From assembly GCF_002849595.1 (NCBI RefSeq), contig NZ_NRQR01000022.1, forward strand, positions 44,907 through 108,906: a stretch of DNA of 64,000 nucleotides, written 5' to 3'. Both the position numbers and the translations under genes were made by a program. This document shows positions 61,809 to 64,000 of this stretch, piece by piece (the stretch's first letter is position 1; the number at the start of each line of letters is the position of its first letter). The stretch comes from Luteimonas rhizosphaerae. Lineage in GTDB: Bacteria > Pseudomonadota > Gammaproteobacteria > Xanthomonadales > Xanthomonadaceae. Below the pieces are notes generated by a model that did no database searches, was not told where the DNA came from, and saw nothing but the letters and a program-made list of their open reading frames with translations.

Positions 61809-61925
61809 CCGCAACCGGAACCGTGCGCGCGCCGCGTGTGCGGCACACGGCGACCGGCACCGCGATGCCCACGCTTGCATGACCCACGAGACGCCGCGCG
61901 GACGCGCGACGCAGGAGATTCCGCG

Positions 61926-62678
61926 ATGACCCGCACCATCCTCATCACTGGCGGCACGTCGGGCTTCGGCGCGGCCACCGTCGCGCGTTTCCTCGCCGGC
62001 GGCTGGCGCGTGATCGCGACCGGCCGCCGCGCCGAACGCCTGCAGGCGCTGGTCGAGGCGCACGGCAGCGAGCGCCTGCACACCGCCGCGTTCGACGTCC
62101 GCGACGACGCCGCGATGCATGCCGCGCTCGACGCGATTCCGACGGACTTCCGCGCCATCGACGCGCTGGTCAACAACGCCGGCCTCGCGCTCGGCACGGC
62201 GCCGGCGCAGCGCGCGGACCTGGCGCAATGGCGGCAGATGATCGACACCAACGTCACCGCGCTGGTCACGCTGACGCACGCGTTGCTGCCGACGTTGATC
62301 GAACGCCGCGGCGCGATCCTCAACGTCAGCTCGATCGCCGGCAGCTATCCCTACCCCGGCGGCAACACCTACGGCGGCACCAAGGCTTTCGTCACCCAGT
62401 TTTCGCTGGGCCTGCGCAGCGACCTGCACGGCACCGGCGTGCGCGTGACCTCGATCGAACCGGGCCTGGCCGAAACCGAGTTCACCCTCGTGCGCACCAG
62501 CGGCGACCAGGACGCGTCCGACTCGCTGTACACCGGTGCGCAGCCGATCGTCGCCGACGACATCGCCGACACCCTGTGGTGGGTCGCGAACCTGCCGCCG
62601 CACCTCAACATCAACCGGCTCGAAGTGATGCCGGTCAGCCAGTCGTTCGCGGGCTTCCAGATCCATCGCGACAAGTGA
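61926..62678 (+). CDS. Short-chain dehydrogenase, YdfG-like
   Basis: 250 residues, classical SDR close to E. coli YdfG (NADP-dependent 3-hydroxy acid / malonic-semialdehyde reductase). Cofactor motif GGTSGFG at 9-15, NNAG near 80, catalytic Ser in NVSSIAG and YGGTK near 147-151, and the YdfG-type NINRLEVMPVSQSFAGFQ at the C-terminus. A strong AGGAG lies 8 bases before the ATG. In Xanthomonas the same gene follows argS and SPOR genes, which supports the assignment of organism. Confidence 0.92.
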   Translation: MTRTILITGGTSGFGAATVARFLAGGWRVIATGRRAERLQALVEAHGSERLHTAAFDVRDDAAMHAALDAIPTDFRAIDALVNNAGLALGTAPAQRADLAQWRQMIDTNVTALVTLTHALLPTLIERRGAILNVSSIAGSYPYPGGNTYGGTKAFVTQFSLGLRSDLHGTGVRVTSIEPGLAETEFTLVRTSGDQDASDSLYTGAQPIVADDIADTLWWVANLPPHLNINRLEVMPVSQSFAGFQIHRDK

Positions 62679-62761
62679 TGCAACGCACGGCCGCGTGCGG
62701 GCGCGGCGTTGCTATATTGCGAATGCGCACTGACGCGCGCCCTGCCCGACAAGGCGTCGTT

Positions 62762-63214
62762 ATGGTCCGGACCGCCTGCACCACTGCCCTTCTCATCCCG
62801 CTGCTGGCGGTGTCCACGACCGCGTGGGCCAACCCCGAGGTGGACCGCATGTTCGCCAGGCAGGACACCAATCGTGATGGTGTGATCGACCCGGCCGAAG
62901 CCCGTGCGGAGGCGGCCCGGGTGTTCCAAGAACTCGATGCGAACCGGAACGAGGTCCTGGCGATCGCCGAACTCGACCCGCAGATCGCCAAAGGCAGCCC
63001 GGGTGACGTCGGATTTCCACCTGACATCCACGTCGTGCTGCGACAGACGACGATGCAGCGCTGGGATGCCAATGGCGATGGCGGGGTCACGCTCGCAGAA
63101 CTGCAACAGGCCTTCGTGCGGGACCTGCTGACGGCGGACCACGACGGCGACGGCAAGGTCACGCGGGCGGAACTGGTCCGCATGCACCAGGGCGTCGTCG
63201 CGCCGACGCGCTGA
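62762..63214 (+). CDS. Secreted EF-hand calcium-binding protein
   Basis: 150 residues with a signal peptide ending AWA near residue 22 and four EF-hand loops: DTNRDGVIDPAE, DANRNEVLAIAE, DANGDGGVTLAE and DHDGDGKVTRAE. The second lacks the loop Gly and is probably inactive; the others have the full Asp/Asn/Glu ligand set. It is a calmodulin-like periplasmic or secreted calcium binder of unknown role. Confidence 0.9.
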   Translation: MVRTACTTALLIPLLAVSTTAWANPEVDRMFARQDTNRDGVIDPAEARAEAARVFQELDANRNEVLAIAELDPQIAKGSPGDVGFPPDIHVVLRQTTMQRWDANGDGGVTLAELQQAFVRDLLTADHDGDGKVTRAELVRMHQGVVAPTR

Positions 63215-63216
63215 CG

Positions 63217-63246
63217 CCGCTGCGGACGGTGAATCGTCCGCAGCGG
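63217..63246. terminator. Hairpin between convergent genes
   Basis: An 11-bp perfect stem CCGCTGCGGAC/GTCCGCAGCGG with an 8-base loop right after the EF-hand gene stop and before the metallo-hydrolase stop. It has no T tract. Confidence 0.55.
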
Positions 63247-63274
63247 GACGGGCCGCCTGCGTCGACGTTCCCGC

Positions 63275-64000
63275 TTACTGCTGCGGCGCCCAGACGAACC
63301 CGTCGTCGCGCCGCGTGATCTGGCCCAGACCCGGGAACGGGAAATGCGGCGAGGCGACGATGATTCCGCTGTCGGCCGCGCGCGCCAGCAGCGCCTCGCG
63401 GCTGGCTTCCGCCACCGGCGCATCGCCGTCGAACGCGATCGTCCATTGCGGGCGCTGCACCGACACCGCGAAATGGTGCGCGGCGTCGCCGATGTAGAGC
63501 AGGCGTGCGTCGCCATCGACGATCTCGTAGGCGCTGTGGCCGGGCGTATGTCCGTCGACGGCGATCGCGGTCACGCCCGGCACGACCTCGGCGCCGGGCG
63601 CGAAGGCGTCGACCTGCGCGGTGATCGCCGTCGCCAGCGCGGCGCGCTCGGTGTCGGCCTGCAACGCCTGCCACTCGGGCGCCGACATGCGGATACGCGC
63701 GTTGGGGAAGGCCGGGGCACCGGACGCGTCGAGCAGGCCGCCGATGTGGTCGGGATGCGCATGGCTGATCAGGATGTCGGTCACCTCGCCCGGTTCGACG
63801 CCGGCCGCACGCAGCGCCTGCGGCAGCCGGCCCGCGTCCGCGAACGCGGCGTCGCCGGCGCCGGTGTCGAACAGCAGCACGCGCGCGCCGCTGCGCACCA
63901 GCAGGGCCTGCACGCCGAGATGCACGGTGTCGGTCGGCGCGCCGGCCGCGGCGAGGACCGCGTCGACATCGGCCTTCGGTTCGCCGACCGCGAGCGTCGT
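63275..64000 (-). CDS. Metallo-beta-lactamase-fold hydrolase (5' end cut off)
   Basis: 242 residues are visible; the start lies beyond the window. The MBL zinc motif SHAHPDHIGG (HxHxDH) is present with VDGHTPGHSAYEI carrying the next His and YIGDAAHHF carrying the bridging Asp, then a final His in ASPHFPFPG. It resembles the quorum-quenching lactonase/alkyl-sulfatase-like branch with FDTGAGD early. The N-terminal part in view (VGEPKADVDAVLAAAG) is a likely exported-protein segment, but no signal can be seen. Confidence 0.88.
   Translation of the reverse strand, partial: TTLAVGEPKADVDAVLAAAGAPTDTVHLGVQALLVRSGARVLLFDTGAGDAAFADAGRLPQALRAAGVEPGEVTDILISHAHPDHIGGLLDASGAPAFPNARIRMSAPEWQALQADTERAALATAITAQVDAFAPGAEVVPGVTAIAVDGHTPGHSAYEIVDGDARLLYIGDAAHHFAVSVQRPQWTIAFDGDAPVAEASREALLARAADSGIIVASPHFPFPGLGQITRRDDGFVWAPQQ

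Noticed and set aside
1..64000. CRISPR arrays, tRNA/rRNA genes, transposases, prophage or integrase genes
   Set aside because: Looked for direct repeats with spacers, tRNA T-loop patterns and transposase motifs; none was convincing.

Overview
The window is a 64 kb piece of a high-GC gammaproteobacterial chromosome, most likely from the Xanthomonadaceae (Lysobacter/Luteimonas group). This rests on the protein sequences (arginyl-tRNA synthetase, RecBCD, Mla, the long membrane-anchored AlgC form), the gene order and the codon use. It reads as core chromosome with one accessory-looking catabolic locus. I saw no prophage, transposase, CRISPR array, rRNA or tRNA gene.

Layout. 1-2.1 kb: the end of a membrane-anchored Mrr-type endonuclease, a short-chain dehydrogenase and a small orphan protein. 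2.3-11.4 kb (minus strand): recC-recB-recD as one overlapping operon, with an unusual in-frame insert in RecD. 11.5-14.1 kb: a large unrecognised protein (863 aa). 14.26-18.7 kb: the phospholipid-trafficking operon mlaFEDCBA, preceded by a perfect palindromic operator-like site and closed by a strong terminator. 18.7-22.6 kb: glutathione peroxidase, RmuC, three small genes and an outer-membrane barrel. 22.7-24.1 kb: an ECF sigma factor/ChrR anti-sigma pair with a candidate autoregulated promoter. 24.1-26.1 kb: a Tat-exported aldo/keto reductase and a LysE exporter.

26.3-34.4 kb: five tightly packed minus-strand genes (TonB-dependent receptor, amidase, PaiB-like FMN protein, alpha/beta hydrolase, S9 peptidase), divergent from an Lrp/AsnC regulator. 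This looks like an uptake-and-hydrolysis locus for an amide- or peptide-containing compound, and it is the best candidate for an undescribed system. The S9 peptidase is broken by a frameshift.

34.5-51.6 kb: an NHL-repeat/M23 fusion protein, RlmI, a TerC protein behind a yybP-ykoY (Mn2+) riboswitch, a diguanylate cyclase, a rhomboid protease, an osmoprotectant ABC importer, an M28 lipoprotein peptidase, AzlCD, a patatin lipoprotein, a mechanosensitive-channel-like protein and a periplasmic ATP-dependent DNA ligase. 51.9-58.7 kb: algC, dut, coaB/coaC (split into two overlapping genes), divergent radC, and argS. 58.7-64 kb: a SPOR protein, small genes, an ICMT-like methyltransferase, a UPF0149/SEC-C protein, an SDR, an EF-hand protein and a metallo-beta-lactamase-fold hydrolase cut by the window end.

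Three genes (S9 peptidase, argS, SPOR protein) have disrupted frames and coaBC is split. Because argS is normally essential, some of these are probably sequence errors, and this should be settled before biology is built on them. REP-like GC palindromes of one family sit in three intergenic spaces (26.2, 34.5 and 36.7 kb).
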